DNA of 64,000 nt. Origin: an uncultured Prevotellaceae bacterium (GTDB lineage Bacteria; Bacteroidota; Bacteroidia; Bacteroidales; Bacteroidaceae). Positions 17,719-26,464 of the stretch are shown in pieces (position 1 is the stretch's first letter; each line of letters opens with the position of its first letter). Position numbers and translations under genes: made by a program. The notes under the pieces were generated by a model. It was not told where the DNA came from and searched no databases. It was given only the letters and a program-made list of their open reading frames with translations. The stretch is taken from NCBI GenBank assembly GCA_900316985.1, contig ONFE01000013.1:42249-106248 (forward strand). Reading direction: 5' to 3'.

Positions 17719-17754
17719 CCGCCCCGCAGCATTATCCGCTGCGGGGCGGTTTTT
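17719..17754 (+). terminator. Rho-independent terminator of the first SusC/D operon
   Basis: Perfect 12-bp GC-rich stem (17719-17730 with 17738-17749, CCGCCCCGCAGC), 7-base loop, then five T. Confidence 0.93.
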
Positions 17755-17764
17755 CTGGCTAAAG

Positions 17765-17796
17765 TTTGGCGCTTTCGGATAATTGTTGTATTTTTG
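17765..17796 (+). promoter_or_regulatory. Promoter of the first DUF6057-like operon
   Basis: TTTG at 17765-17768, 20-base spacer, TATTTTTG at 17789-17796. The expected transcription start (about 17801-17804) falls on or next to the TTG start codon chosen for the gene. Confidence 0.75.
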
Positions 17797-17803
17797 CATC
17801 GTT

Positions 17804-19414
17804 TTGAAAAACGTAATAGCGAAATATTATAAATGGGGGCTGTCGGTGCTGTTTGGCATCGGCGTGTTCATGTTTTGGTATCTGATATATCCCCATGCGC
17901 TGTCGTATCAAGAGCAGTATCAGCTGTTCCTGTGGACGGCCGACTATTTCTGCGAACGCATCTGCGTGCCGGGTGGTTTTTCAGAATGGCTGGGCGAGCT
18001 GGTCATTCAGTTCTATTATGTGGAGTGGATGGGAGCATTGATGCTGGCTCTGCTCTTCGTGGCCCTGCAGCGCGTCGTTTGGCGAGCAATGGGCGACGGG
18101 CATTATCTGCTGAGTTTTGTTCCTTCGGTGCTGTTGCTTTGGCTGTTGGGCGACCCCAGTGTGCTGTTAGGCTATGTGTGGGCGTTGTTGATAGCCGTGG
18201 GAGCCTACGCGCTTAACAAAGGTCGCGGCCGGAAATCGCTGATGGCCGATGTGCTGATAGTGCCCCTGGTCTATTGGCTTGCCGGACCGCTGGCGTGGGT
18301 GTATGTCTTGCAGAGGCTGCTTGGTGGCGCCTGGCGGCTGTCGTGGATGATACCGTTCTATCTCTTTAGCTTGCAGATGGTGGCTTGTTATTGGCTGCTG
18401 CCACAATGGACGGCCGAGATGGTGTTCCAGCCGATGCAGTTCTATCGCATTCCCTTGCAGCTGTCCAAGCTGATGTGGGTGATTCCGTTTGTCACCATCC
18501 TGGTGGTACTCTTTTCCCGTCAGAAGTCACCTGCGTGGCTGGTTCCGGTGGAAGGTGCCATGTTGGCCGTTCTCTGTTGGCTTGGCATCGGCAAGGGTTA
18601 CGACAAGGACATGTATGAACTGATACGGCAGGACTATCTGGTGCGCAACGAGCGGTGGGACGAAATCGTGAAGCGCGCCCAGGCTTACGTGGTGCGCACA
18701 CCGTTCTGGTCGAATTGCGTGAACCTGGCCCTCGCGCAGCAGCGGCTGCTGGCCGACCGTATGTTCGACTTTTACCAGAGTGGTGAAGATGCGCTGATAC
18801 TTCCCCGTACACGCGACCTTACCTCCATGTTGCCTTCGGCTGAGGTGTTCTGGCGTCTGGGCATGGTCAATTCTGCCCAGCGATATATGTTCGACACGCA
18901 GGAGTCCATCCTGAATGCCCGCAAGAGCGGACGCTGCACCAAGCGCATTGCCGAGTGCATGATGGTGAACGGTCATTACCAGACAGCCCGTAAACAGACT
19001 GCCCTGCTGAAGAAGAGCCTCTTCTATCGCGACTGGGCCAACGAGGCCGAGGCGATGATGCGTGACGAGGCTCAGATGAATGCCCACCCGGTATATGGGA
19101 AACAGAGAAAACTGAGATACAAGGAGGATTTCCTCTACAGTTATGAAGAGATTGACAAGATGTTCGGACTGCTGTTCATGAATAACAAGGAGAACCGCAT
19201 GGCACTCGACTACTTCCTGGCCCAGATGCTGCTGAAGGGTGATATGCAGGGCGTCATGCAATATATGCCGATGGTGCAGCAGTATGGCGGCTACCGCTAT
19301 ATGCCCGTGGGCTATCAGGATGTCGTGAAGTGCATTCAGCAGAAGGGAAATGTTCCCGGCTCACCCTTTGCGGCATACGCTAAACGGATGATGCAGAAAG
19401 GAGGTGGAGAATGA
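17804..19414 (+). CDS. DUF6057-like polytopic membrane protein with C-terminal helical repeats (copy 1)
   Basis: 536 residues from TTG at 17804. The N-terminal ~270 residues hold about eight membrane helices; the first is followed by the conserved YQEQYQLFLWTADYF segment shared with the two paralogues. The C-terminal ~260 residues are soluble and helical, TPR-like, with the shared blocks N-L-A-L-A-Q, D-R-M-F-D-F-Y-Q-S-G and K-R-I-A-E-C. A start at 17783 would lie inside the -7 box; the 17804 start aligns with the paralogues. The gene overlaps the next gene by 4 bases (ATGA). I assign DUF6057 from memory. Function is unknown; topology suggests an inner-membrane partner of the CxNCH lipoprotein. 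Confidence 0.75.
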   Translation: MKNVIAKYYKWGLSVLFGIGVFMFWYLIYPHALSYQEQYQLFLWTADYFCERICVPGGFSEWLGELVIQFYYVEWMGALMLALLFVALQRVVWRAMGDGHYLLSFVPSVLLLWLLGDPSVLLGYVWALLIAVGAYALNKGRGRKSLMADVLIVPLVYWLAGPLAWVYVLQRLLGGAWRLSWMIPFYLFSLQMVACYWLLPQWTAEMVFQPMQFYRIPLQLSKLMWVIPFVTILVVLFSRQKSPAWLVPVEGAMLAVLCWLGIGKGYDKDMYELIRQDYLVRNERWDEIVKRAQAYVVRTPFWSNCVNLALAQQRLLADRMFDFYQSGEDALILPRTRDLTSMLPSAEVFWRLGMVNSAQRYMFDTQESILNARKSGRCTKRIAECMMVNGHYQTARKQTALLKKSLFYRDWANEAEAMMRDEAQMNAHPVYGKQRKLRYKEDFLYSYEEIDKMFGLLFMNNKENRMALDYFLAQMLLKGDMQGVMQYMPMVQQYGGYRYMPVGYQDVVKCIQQKGNVPGSPFAAYAKRMMQKGGGE

Positions 19415-20919
19415 ATAGAAGACCCACCCCCGCCCTCCCTATGAGGGAGGGAGCAAAATCCTTATTTAGGTTATTGTTATCGTCTTCGTTATCGTTGTTA
19501 TTCTCCTGTTCTTCTGTTCCAGAGAACGTGAAGACGGTGGGCAAGTTGCCTTCCATCTATCCCGACTATACGGGCGTGACGATTCCTGAGGGAATTGCAC
19601 CGCTGAATTTCAATGCGCTCGACGAGGGCGTCGACTGCATGGATGTGGTGGTGAAGGGCTCAAAGGGCGGCGAGCTGCATGCTAACGGTGACTGGGCTGA
19701 CTTTGATGTGGACGACTGGCACCAGCTGACCGCAAAGAACCGTGGCGGAACGCTCACCTTCACGGTCTGCATGGAGAAGGACGGGCAGTGGACGCAATAC
19801 AAGGACTTCACGGTGACGGTGAGCAGCGATGCCCTCAGCGACTACGGACTGACCTATCGCCGCATCAAGCCCGGCTACGAGGTGGGCGGCGACATCGGTA
19901 TCTATCAACGCGACATCCATAGCTTCGAAGAGACGGCCATACTGACGGAGCATATCCTGCCGGGCCGCTGTTTCAACTGCCACACGCCCAACCGCAACAA
20001 TCCCGATCTCTTCACGCTGCAAATCCGCGGCGAAGGAGGCGGCACGCTGATACAGCGCGACGGGAAGCAGACGTGGTATAACACAAAGACCGACAGTACG
20101 AAGGCAGCCGGCTCCTATGCCAGCTGGCATCCCGAAGGTCGCTACTGTGCCTATGCTGCCAATGCCGTTCATCAGGCATTCTTTGTGGGCAACGGGCAGC
20201 GCATCGAGGTGTACCACAATTTCAGTTCGGTGGAGGTGCTCGACACGAAGACCAACCAGCTGATACTCTCGCCGCTCATCCAGAATGGCGACCTAGCCAT
20301 CCATCCCGCGTTCTCTGCCGACGGCCGTATGCTTTACTATAGCACGTCGAAACCCTGCCGGGTGCCTGCCGAATACGAAAAGGTGAAGTGCAGCCTGTGT
20401 GCCATTCCCTTCGATGCGGCTACGGGAACATTCGGAGAACGGGTCGACACACTGCTCAACGGTCCCGCCACCGACAAGAGCTATACGCTGGCACGTCCCT
20501 CCTACGATGGCCGCTGGCTGATGTACACGGTGAGCAGCCGCAGCAATTTCCCCATTGCCCAAAACGATGCCGACCTGTGGCTGATGGACCTGAGAACCGG
20601 CGAGCAGCGCCAGCTGAGCGAGGTGAACAGCCCCCAGTCGGAGAGCTATCACAACTGGAGCAGCAACAGCCGCTGGTTTGTGTTCAGCAGCAAGCGCGAG
20701 GATGGCATGTACACCAAACTGTATCTCGCACACGTCTCGCCCGAGGGCAAGGTGTCGAAGCCTTTCCTGCTGCCACAGCGCAATCCGCGCAAGTATTACG
20801 GCGAGCTGATGGATGCCTACAACGTGCCGGAGTTCACGCAGAAGAAAGTCCGGTTCGACGCCCGCGAGGCCTTCCGGCAGGTTTTCAATCAAGAAAGAGT
20901 AAAAGTAACAATTAAATAA
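19411..20919 (+). CDS. PD40/TolB-like propeller lipoprotein with a CxNCH heme motif (copy 1)
   Basis: 502 residues. The start is followed by a translated hairpin repeat (RPTPALPMREG) before the signal; lipobox LLFSC near residue 32. Residues ~40-140 are a beta domain (LPSIYPDYTGVTIPEGIAPLNF). The c-type heme motif CFNCH lies at residues 187-191, followed by P-D and R-G-x-x-G. The C-terminal half has WD40-like PD40 blades (ARPSYDGRWLMYTVSS, SYHNWSSNSRWFVFSSKR). It is probably an envelope lipoprotein carrying one covalent heme. It overlaps the upstream DUF6057-like gene by 4 bases and is followed by a small lipoprotein gene after 2 bases. Function unknown. Confidence 0.78.
   Translation: MNRRPTPALPMREGAKSLFRLLLSSSLSLLFSCSSVPENVKTVGKLPSIYPDYTGVTIPEGIAPLNFNALDEGVDCMDVVVKGSKGGELHANGDWADFDVDDWHQLTAKNRGGTLTFTVCMEKDGQWTQYKDFTVTVSSDALSDYGLTYRRIKPGYEVGGDIGIYQRDIHSFEETAILTEHILPGRCFNCHTPNRNNPDLFTLQIRGEGGGTLIQRDGKQTWYNTKTDSTKAAGSYASWHPEGRYCAYAANAVHQAFFVGNGQRIEVYHNFSSVEVLDTKTNQLILSPLIQNGDLAIHPAFSADGRMLYYSTSKPCRVPAEYEKVKCSLCAIPFDAATGTFGERVDTLLNGPATDKSYTLARPSYDGRWLMYTVSSRSNFPIAQNDADLWLMDLRTGEQRQLSEVNSPQSESYHNWSSNSRWFVFSSKREDGMYTKLYLAHVSPEGKVSKPFLLPQRNPRKYYGELMDAYNVPEFTQKKVRFDAREAFRQVFNQERVKVTIK
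19420..19454 (+). repeat. C-tract/G-tract hairpin repeat, copy 1 (in coding sequence)
   Basis: GACCCACCCC lead-in followed by a palindrome CCCTCCCT-AT-GAGGGAGGG. It begins 9 bases after the ATG of the propeller lipoprotein and is read as RPTPALPMREG. Confidence 0.8.
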
Positions 20920-20921
20920 CA

Positions 20922-21587
20922 ATGAAGAAACTACTATTAAGTTTTATCGCCTTGGCGGCTGTTGCATGTTTCTACAGCTGCCGGGAGTCCGCAGGAGCAG
21001 GATGCCACATCGAAGGCGTCGTCAATGGTGCCAAGTACGAGGGCAAGCGCATTTTCCTGGTGCCCCTGAATGGCCCGGCCACTGCCGAGACCGTAGACTC
21101 CATGGAAATCACCAACGGGAAGTTCCATTTCGACCCCGACACGCTGCAGATGTATAAAATCCTGCTCGACTACCACTATCGCTTCGGGCTTCAGCCGCTC
21201 ATCCTCGTGGCCGAGCCTGGCACGGTGAAGATTGTCGTCGACACCATCAGCCACGCCACGGGCACTCCGCAAAACGACTCGCTGGAGAAGTGGAAAGTAC
21301 AAACAGAAATCCATAACATCAGGTACGGCAGGATGCGCAAGACGGCCAATGAGCTTTCGGCGAAGGGTGAAACCGTGAAGGCCGATGCACTCCTGAAGAG
21401 TGCCGACAGTCTGCACATCGCCCACAAGAACTTCACCCGCCAGATGGCCAAGAACATGGAGGGCACTCAGCTCGGCGACTTCCTGAAAGACCTCTACCCG
21501 CTGACTTTCATGCGCAAGATGCCCGACGGCACCACCGTGGAAATCAATGCCGACACCCATGAGCCGGTGAAAGGACCCACCCCCTAA
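20922..21587 (+). CDS. DUF4369-like lipoprotein, C-terminus formed by a repeat
   Basis: 221 residues. Signal with lipobox CFYSC near residue 20. Residues ~25-130 resemble the DUF4369 domain found at the N-terminus of Bacteroidota thioredoxin-like lipoproteins (IEGVVNGAKYEGKRIFLV), followed by a charged helical stretch. No thioredoxin fold or CxxC follows. The last codons (KGPTP, stop) are supplied by a copy of the hairpin repeat, so the protein may be truncated by that insertion. It is third in the operon, 2 bases after the propeller lipoprotein. Role unknown. Confidence 0.7.
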   Translation: MKKLLLSFIALAAVACFYSCRESAGAGCHIEGVVNGAKYEGKRIFLVPLNGPATAETVDSMEITNGKFHFDPDTLQMYKILLDYHYRFGLQPLILVAEPGTVKIVVDTISHATGTPQNDSLEKWKVQTEIHNIRYGRMRKTANELSAKGETVKADALLKSADSLHIAHKNFTRQMAKNMEGTQLGDFLKDLYPLTFMRKMPDGTTVEINADTHEPVKGPTP

Positions 21588-21668
21588 CCCCTCCCTATAT
21601 GGAGGGGAGTAAATAGCTCTCCTCCATCGTAACGAACTCCCTCCCATCGTAGGGGAGGGGCAGGGGCA
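21573..21668. repeat. Hairpin repeat copies 2 and 3, facing each other
   Basis: Copy 2 (plus) at 21573-21609 has GACCCACCCC, then CCCCTCC-CTATAT-GGAGGGG. Copy 3 (minus) at 21637-21668 has CCCTCCC-ATCGTA-GGGGAGGG with a trailing GCAGGGGC. They bracket about 27 bases, like a collapsed element. Confidence 0.65.
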
Positions 21669-21703
21669 GTATTTAAATGTGAATTATAAGAAATCAGTGA
21701 TAA

Positions 21704-23458
21704 GTGATGAGTGATAAGTGGAAGGTTCATTTGGGACGGTCGTGGCAATGGGGATTGTCGCTGCTGTTTGCGGTGGCAGTATTCCTGTTCTGGGCCGTGC
21801 CTTACTATAGTGTGATGTCCTACCAGGAACAGTTGCAGATGTTTCTTTGGGACGGTGACTATTTCTGGGAGCGGGTAAGTCTGCCGGGCGGACTGTTCTA
21901 TTTCGCGCCCTTGGTGGGAGTTGCCATTCTGACCGTGCTCTTCCTAATCTTGCAGCGGCTGACGTATCGCGCTATGGTATGCAGTGCCAGCGGAAAGCTG
22001 GGTGGTAGGACATTTGCCTATGTGCTGAGTTTTGTACCTGCGCTGCTGATGTGGGCATATATGGGCGACGAGAATGTCATGCTCGGTTTTGTAATTGCCT
22101 GTATCTTTGCGCTGGCGGCCATGTGGGGCTACACCGTGTTGCGCGCCGAGTGGCTGCGCCGTTGGGTCTATCCGCTGCTCATGGCCGTTGTACTTTATTG
22201 GACGATGGGTGCTGTGGTGCTGGCCTTTGCCCTGTTTGTGGCGCTTTGGCAGTTCATCGACCGTCGCGCAGGCCGCTGGCTGACGGCCGCCGTCACCATC
22301 GTTTTCACGCTGTTCATCATCCTCGGCTCCTCCACCTTCCTGCCCTTCCCGCTGTTCCGACTGATGGGAGGACTATACTACTACCGTTACCCGGCCATCA
22401 TCCCGCTGTTTCAGGCCGTCATCATCCTGAGTCTGGCATTGATTCCCGTGGCTGGAGCCCTGATTGTCAGATGGCAGTGCCCGCTCTCGTTCTGGCGCTG
22501 GGGCTCGGTGGCGCTGGGCGTATTGCTTGTCATTGCCAGTTTCTTCGGCATCCGTAGTCAGTACAACGTTAAGCGCTACGAGGTCATAGACTACGATTTC
22601 CTGGTGCGCACTGAGAAGTGGCAACAGATAATATCCAAGGCTGAAAAGAAGAATCCTTCCACTCCTACTAGTGTTGCCTGCCTGAATCTGGCACTTCAGC
22701 AGACGGGACAGATGGGCGACCGTATGTTTGAGTTCTACCAGAACGGAGTGCAGGGATTGTTCCCTTTGTTCCAGCGCAACTTCACCACCCCCGTGCCCGT
22801 AGGCGAAATCTACCTGCGCCTGGGCATGGTAAACGAGGCCATGCGCTATTTCTACGAGGCACAGGAGGCTATCACGAACTACCGCAAGAGTGCGCGTCTG
22901 ACCAAGCGTCTGGCCGAATGCAACCTGATTAATGGTGAATACGAGGTGGCCCGCAAATACCTGCGCAAGTTGCAGAAGACGCTTTTCTATCGCAAATGGG
23001 CCGAGCGCACCCTCGATTTGATGAAGAGTGAGCGCGCCATCAACGAGCATCATTTCTTTGGAACCGTGCGCAAGAATCTCTATAAAGAAGATTTCCTTTC
23101 GAGCGACCGTGAAATGGATCAGATGATAGGCATGCTTCTGGTAGGTAACAAGCAGAACATAACGGCTTACGAATACCTGATGGCTTACGAACAACTGAAT
23201 GGCGACGTCGGCCGTTTCGAACAGTATTATCCGTTAGGGCAGCATATGAATTATGATCATATCCCCAATTCCTATCTGGAAACCCGTCTGGTATATTGGT
23301 CACAGCACAGCAACCAAATGAACCAGCCTCCAGCAGGTGTCAGCCAATTGATGGGCCAACGCTTCATGGAGTTCGGTAAGCAGCTTTCGCAGGGTGGCAG
23401 TTTAGAGTCCTTCCGTGGTACTTATTGGTATTATTTTGCAAAGATGATGAAGAAATGA
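21704..23458 (+). CDS. DUF6057-like polytopic membrane protein with C-terminal helical repeats (copy 2)
   Basis: 584 residues, paralogue of copy 1. About eight to nine N-terminal membrane helices, with YQEQLQMFLWDGDYFWERVSLPGG after the first (conserved core Y-Q-E-Q-x-Q-x-F-L-W-x-x-D-Y-F), then a soluble helical C-terminus with N-L-A-L-Q-Q, D-R-M-F-E-F-Y-Q-N-G and LTKRLAECNLINGEYEVARKY. GTG at 21704 or ATG at 21707 are both possible; both fall in a short direct repeat (GTGATAAGTGATGAGTGATA). It overlaps the next gene by 4 bases (ATGA at 23455-23458). No promoter is evident, so it may be read through from copy 1. Confidence 0.75.
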   Translation: MMSDKWKVHLGRSWQWGLSLLFAVAVFLFWAVPYYSVMSYQEQLQMFLWDGDYFWERVSLPGGLFYFAPLVGVAILTVLFLILQRLTYRAMVCSASGKLGGRTFAYVLSFVPALLMWAYMGDENVMLGFVIACIFALAAMWGYTVLRAEWLRRWVYPLLMAVVLYWTMGAVVLAFALFVALWQFIDRRAGRWLTAAVTIVFTLFIILGSSTFLPFPLFRLMGGLYYYRYPAIIPLFQAVIILSLALIPVAGALIVRWQCPLSFWRWGSVALGVLLVIASFFGIRSQYNVKRYEVIDYDFLVRTEKWQQIISKAEKKNPSTPTSVACLNLALQQTGQMGDRMFEFYQNGVQGLFPLFQRNFTTPVPVGEIYLRLGMVNEAMRYFYEAQEAITNYRKSARLTKRLAECNLINGEYEVARKYLRKLQKTLFYRKWAERTLDLMKSERAINEHHFFGTVRKNLYKEDFLSSDREMDQMIGMLLVGNKQNITAYEYLMAYEQLNGDVGRFEQYYPLGQHMNYDHIPNSYLETRLVYWSQHSNQMNQPPAGVSQLMGQRFMEFGKQLSQGGSLESFRGTYWYYFAKMMKK

Positions 23459-24978
23459 AGAATAGAAGACCCACCCCTTCCCTCCCTATGAGGGAGGGAG
23501 TTATATCCTTTTATAGGTTATCGTTGTCGTTAACGTTATCGTTATTATTGATGGCTTGTAGCAGCACCCCGACCGATGTGACGGTGACGAATCAGCTGCC
23601 TGCGATTTATCCTGATTATATCGGCGTGACGATTCCTGACGGCATTGCCCCGATGAATTTCAATATCCGCAGCAACGACGAGGTGGAAGTCGTCGATGTA
23701 GTGGTGAAGGGTTCGAAAGGTGGCGAGCTGCATACCAATGATGCCTGGGCACGTTTCGATGTAGATGAATGGCATGCGCTGACGGCAGCTAATAAGGGCG
23801 GCGACCTCACCTTTTCCGTCTGTGTGAAACAAAATAGCAAGTGGACGCAGTATAAAGACTTCAAGATGTACGTCAGCAAGTACGACCTGGAAGAGTGGGG
23901 ACTCACCTATCGCCGCATCGCTCCGGGCTACGAGGTGTTCAGTCACATGGGCATCTATCAGCGCGACCTTGCCAACTTCGAGGAGTCGGCCATCATCGAC
24001 AATACCCAACTACTTGGACAGTGCATCAATTGCCATATGACCAATCGCACCAACCCCGACCGTATGGTGTTCCACATCCGTGGTGACCACGGTGCCACGC
24101 TGATGCAGATGGATGGTAAGCGCGACGTACTGGCTGCCAAGAACGACCTGCTGGGCGGTTCCATGGTCTATCCCTACTGGCATCCATCGGGCGACTATTG
24201 CGCCTTTTCTACCAACCAGACGCGTCAGGGCTTCCACGAAATCCGCGACGAGCGCATCGAAGTGTTCGATTTGAGTAGTGACATTTTCGTCTATAATCCC
24301 AAGACGCGTGAGATACTGGAAGACTCGCTGATTTCCACCAAGGAGTGGAGCGAGAACTCACCCGTGTTCTCGCCCGATGGAAAGACTATCTATTACATGA
24401 CTTGCAAGCAGGTGGAGGACCCCAACGACTATAAGAATGAGAAGTACAATCTCTGTCGGATAGCCTTTGATCCCGCCATGGGCAAATATGGCAACAAGGT
24501 CGACACGTTGTTCAATGCCGTGAAGATGGGCAAGAGTCTCACCTGGCCGCGCCCCAGTTACGACGGTAAGTGGATGCTCTTCACGCTTATTGACTATGGC
24601 TATTTCTCCATCTGGCACCGCGAGAGCGACCAGTGGCTGATGAACCTGCAGACCGGGGAGTCACGTCCGTTCACCGAAATCAATAGCGACGACACCGACA
24701 GCTATCACAACTGGAACGTGAACAGCCATTGGATTGTATTCACCAGCCGCCGCGGCGACGGACTGCATACCCGTCTCTATCTGGCCTCCATTGATGAGAA
24801 CGGTAAGGGAACAAAGCCGTTCCTGCTTCCGCAAGAGAACCCGTGGGAATATTATGACGAGAGTCTTTACTCGTTTAATACACCCGATTTCAGTAGCAAG
24901 AAGGTGGAGTTTGATAGTCATGCCGCAGCCCGCGAGATTATGTCGGATAAGCGGAATAAGACAAAAGTGAGACAATAA
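23455..24978 (+). CDS. PD40/TolB-like propeller lipoprotein with a CxNCH heme motif (copy 2)
   Basis: 507 residues, close paralogue of copy 1. The start is again followed by a translated hairpin repeat (RPTPSLPMREG), then a signal with lipobox LLMAC near residue 35. The heme motif is CINCH at residues 190-194, followed by MTNRTNPDRMVFHIRG. PD40 blades include FSPDGKTIYYMTCK, WPRPSYDGKWMLFTL and SYHNWNVNSHWIVFTSRR. The start overlaps the stop of DUF6057-like copy 2. Its stop codon lies inside the bidirectional terminator shared with the convergent copy 3. ATG 23455 is preferred over an earlier frame start because of this overlap and because it matches copy 1. Confidence 0.78.
   Translation: MKNRRPTPSLPMREGVISFYRLSLSLTLSLLLMACSSTPTDVTVTNQLPAIYPDYIGVTIPDGIAPMNFNIRSNDEVEVVDVVVKGSKGGELHTNDAWARFDVDEWHALTAANKGGDLTFSVCVKQNSKWTQYKDFKMYVSKYDLEEWGLTYRRIAPGYEVFSHMGIYQRDLANFEESAIIDNTQLLGQCINCHMTNRTNPDRMVFHIRGDHGATLMQMDGKRDVLAAKNDLLGGSMVYPYWHPSGDYCAFSTNQTRQGFHEIRDERIEVFDLSSDIFVYNPKTREILEDSLISTKEWSENSPVFSPDGKTIYYMTCKQVEDPNDYKNEKYNLCRIAFDPAMGKYGNKVDTLFNAVKMGKSLTWPRPSYDGKWMLFTLIDYGYFSIWHRESDQWLMNLQTGESRPFTEINSDDTDSYHNWNVNSHWIVFTSRRGDGLHTRLYLASIDENGKGTKPFLLPQENPWEYYDESLYSFNTPDFSSKKVEFDSHAAAREIMSDKRNKTKVRQ
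23467..23501 (+). repeat. C-tract/G-tract hairpin repeat, copy 4 (in coding sequence)
   Basis: GACCCACCCC lead-in and palindrome CCCTCCCT-AT-GAGGGAGGG, translated as RPTPSLPMREG just after the start of propeller lipoprotein copy 2, the same place as copy 1. Confidence 0.8.
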
Positions 24979-25020
24979 CGATAAAGGAGCAAATATCAGT
25001 TTGCTCCTTTTATCGTTATT
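24974..25020. terminator. Bidirectional terminator containing both stop codons
   Basis: Arms 24974-24993 and 25000-25020 pair over 20 bp with one bulged T. The plus-strand stop (24976-24978) and the minus-strand stop (25016-25018) of the convergent propeller genes both lie within the stem. Confidence 0.85.
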
Positions 25021-26464
25021 TGAAAGGTTCCAAGGGTGTTTTCATCACACGTTCCACATCATCTACGTTGAAGTTAACGCGTTTCTGTCCAAGGTCGGGT
25101 ACATTGAAACTCTTCAGGAAGTTGTCATAGAAAGTAGGCGATTCCTGTGGCAGACAGAAAGGCTTTCGGGCTTTGCCGTTTTTGTCCACATAGCAGAAAT
25201 AGGGCTTGCCGTATAGACCGTCGTCACGTTTGGAGGCAAAGGCAAACCAGCGGCTGTTGCTGCTCCAGGAATGATAGGTGTCGCTCATCTCGCTGTTCAC
25301 GATGCCCAGCGTATCAATCTCCATGGTCCGGAGGTCAAGCATGCGAAGGTCTGCTTCTCGGTGCCAGATGGGGAATGTGCCGTAATCGGCCACTGTATAA
25401 AGCAAACGGCGTCCGTCAGGAGAAATCTTGGGATGGCACACGGAGACCTTTCCGTCTAGTTGTCGATAGGCCGATACCATGGTGTCGGCTTTCTCTCCGA
25501 TCGTTCCTGTCGTTTCGTCGAACGGAATGCGGCAGAGAGAATACTGCAGGCTCGTAATCTCCTTTGCTTCGGTGATGGCTTTCGCCGTGCAATAGTAGAT
25601 GTATTTCCCGTTGGGAGAGAAGGTGGGGAAGGTTTCAAACCAGGTGCTGTCGGCGAGCAACGGTGATGAGATGATACGGTTTTCCTTCAGGTCGGCCACG
25701 TAAACATCCGATTTGGAGTCGAATACCTCCAACCGCTTTTCGGGTTTTGCGTGAAAGGCAGGAATAATTTCATTGGTAGAGAACACGGCATAGCGACCTG
25801 TATTGCTGAAGTCAAAATAAACGCTTGGACCTGTGGGCGACTGAATGTCGAGTTTGCGCAGATGACCGTTCTCGTTGAGTACGGCTCCGCCTTCCTTTCC
25901 GCGCACGTACATCATGGAGAGATCCGGATGCTGCTTGCTGTGGATATGGCAGTTCATGCAGCGGTTGCCCACTTGCCGGAAACTGCTGATGGCTCGTTCT
26001 TCGAAATTCTCCACGCAGCGCTCATGGATTTCCAGATGATGGAACACTTCGTAATCCGGTTCGATAAGCCGGTAGGTAAGCCAGGGATCTATTCTATCGG
26101 TTACAACTTCCCAGGTGAACGGTTTGAATCTTGTCCACAGCCCGTCCTTGAGAGCCGTGACAGTAACCTCGATCTTCTTCCCGGCTGACTTTTCCATAAG
26201 TGTTTTCCATTCGTCCATATCGAAAACGGCCTCATTGCCCTTGCTGGCAATGACCATGTCACCCGCCTTGACTTCTATGGCCTCGTAGTCGCCGCGCAGC
26301 AGGAAGTTGAGCGGTGCAATGTTTACGGGAATGGTTACATTGGTATAGTCGGGATAGATGGGAGGCAGTTCCTGACTATCCCGTACATTCTCAGGATGAG
26401 GTGTACAGGAAAGAAGGCCGAAAAGAACGGTCATCAACCAGATATATATCTTTTTTTCTGTCAT
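25016..26464 (-). CDS. PD40/TolB-like propeller lipoprotein with a CxNCH heme motif (copy 3)
   Basis: 482 residues, third paralogue, on the opposite strand. ATG at 26464 gives MTEKKIYIWLMTVLFGLLSC, a clean lipoprotein signal without the hairpin-repeat insert of copies 1 and 2. LPPIYPDYTNVTIPVNIAPL matches the conserved N-terminal block. The heme motif is CMNCH at residues 169-173, followed by H-P-D and V-R-G-K-E-G-G. Blades include FSPNGKYIYYCTAK and TYHSWSSNSRWFAFASKR. The start overlaps the DUF6057-like copy 3 stop by 4 bases. It is the more diverged copy. Confidence 0.78.
   Translation of the reverse strand: MTEKKIYIWLMTVLFGLLSCTPHPENVRDSQELPPIYPDYTNVTIPVNIAPLNFLLRGDYEAIEVKAGDMVIASKGNEAVFDMDEWKTLMEKSAGKKIEVTVTALKDGLWTRFKPFTWEVVTDRIDPWLTYRLIEPDYEVFHHLEIHERCVENFEERAISSFRQVGNRCMNCHIHSKQHPDLSMMYVRGKEGGAVLNENGHLRKLDIQSPTGPSVYFDFSNTGRYAVFSTNEIIPAFHAKPEKRLEVFDSKSDVYVADLKENRIISSPLLADSTWFETFPTFSPNGKYIYYCTAKAITEAKEITSLQYSLCRIPFDETTGTIGEKADTMVSAYRQLDGKVSVCHPKISPDGRRLLYTVADYGTFPIWHREADLRMLDLRTMEIDTLGIVNSEMSDTYHSWSSNSRWFAFASKRDDGLYGKPYFCYVDKNGKARKPFCLPQESPTFYDNFLKSFNVPDLGQKRVNFNVDDVERVMKTPLEPFK

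Noticed and set aside
17783-17803. Earlier TTG start for DUF6057-like copy 1
   Set aside because: It lies inside the predicted -7 box and precedes the expected transcription start.
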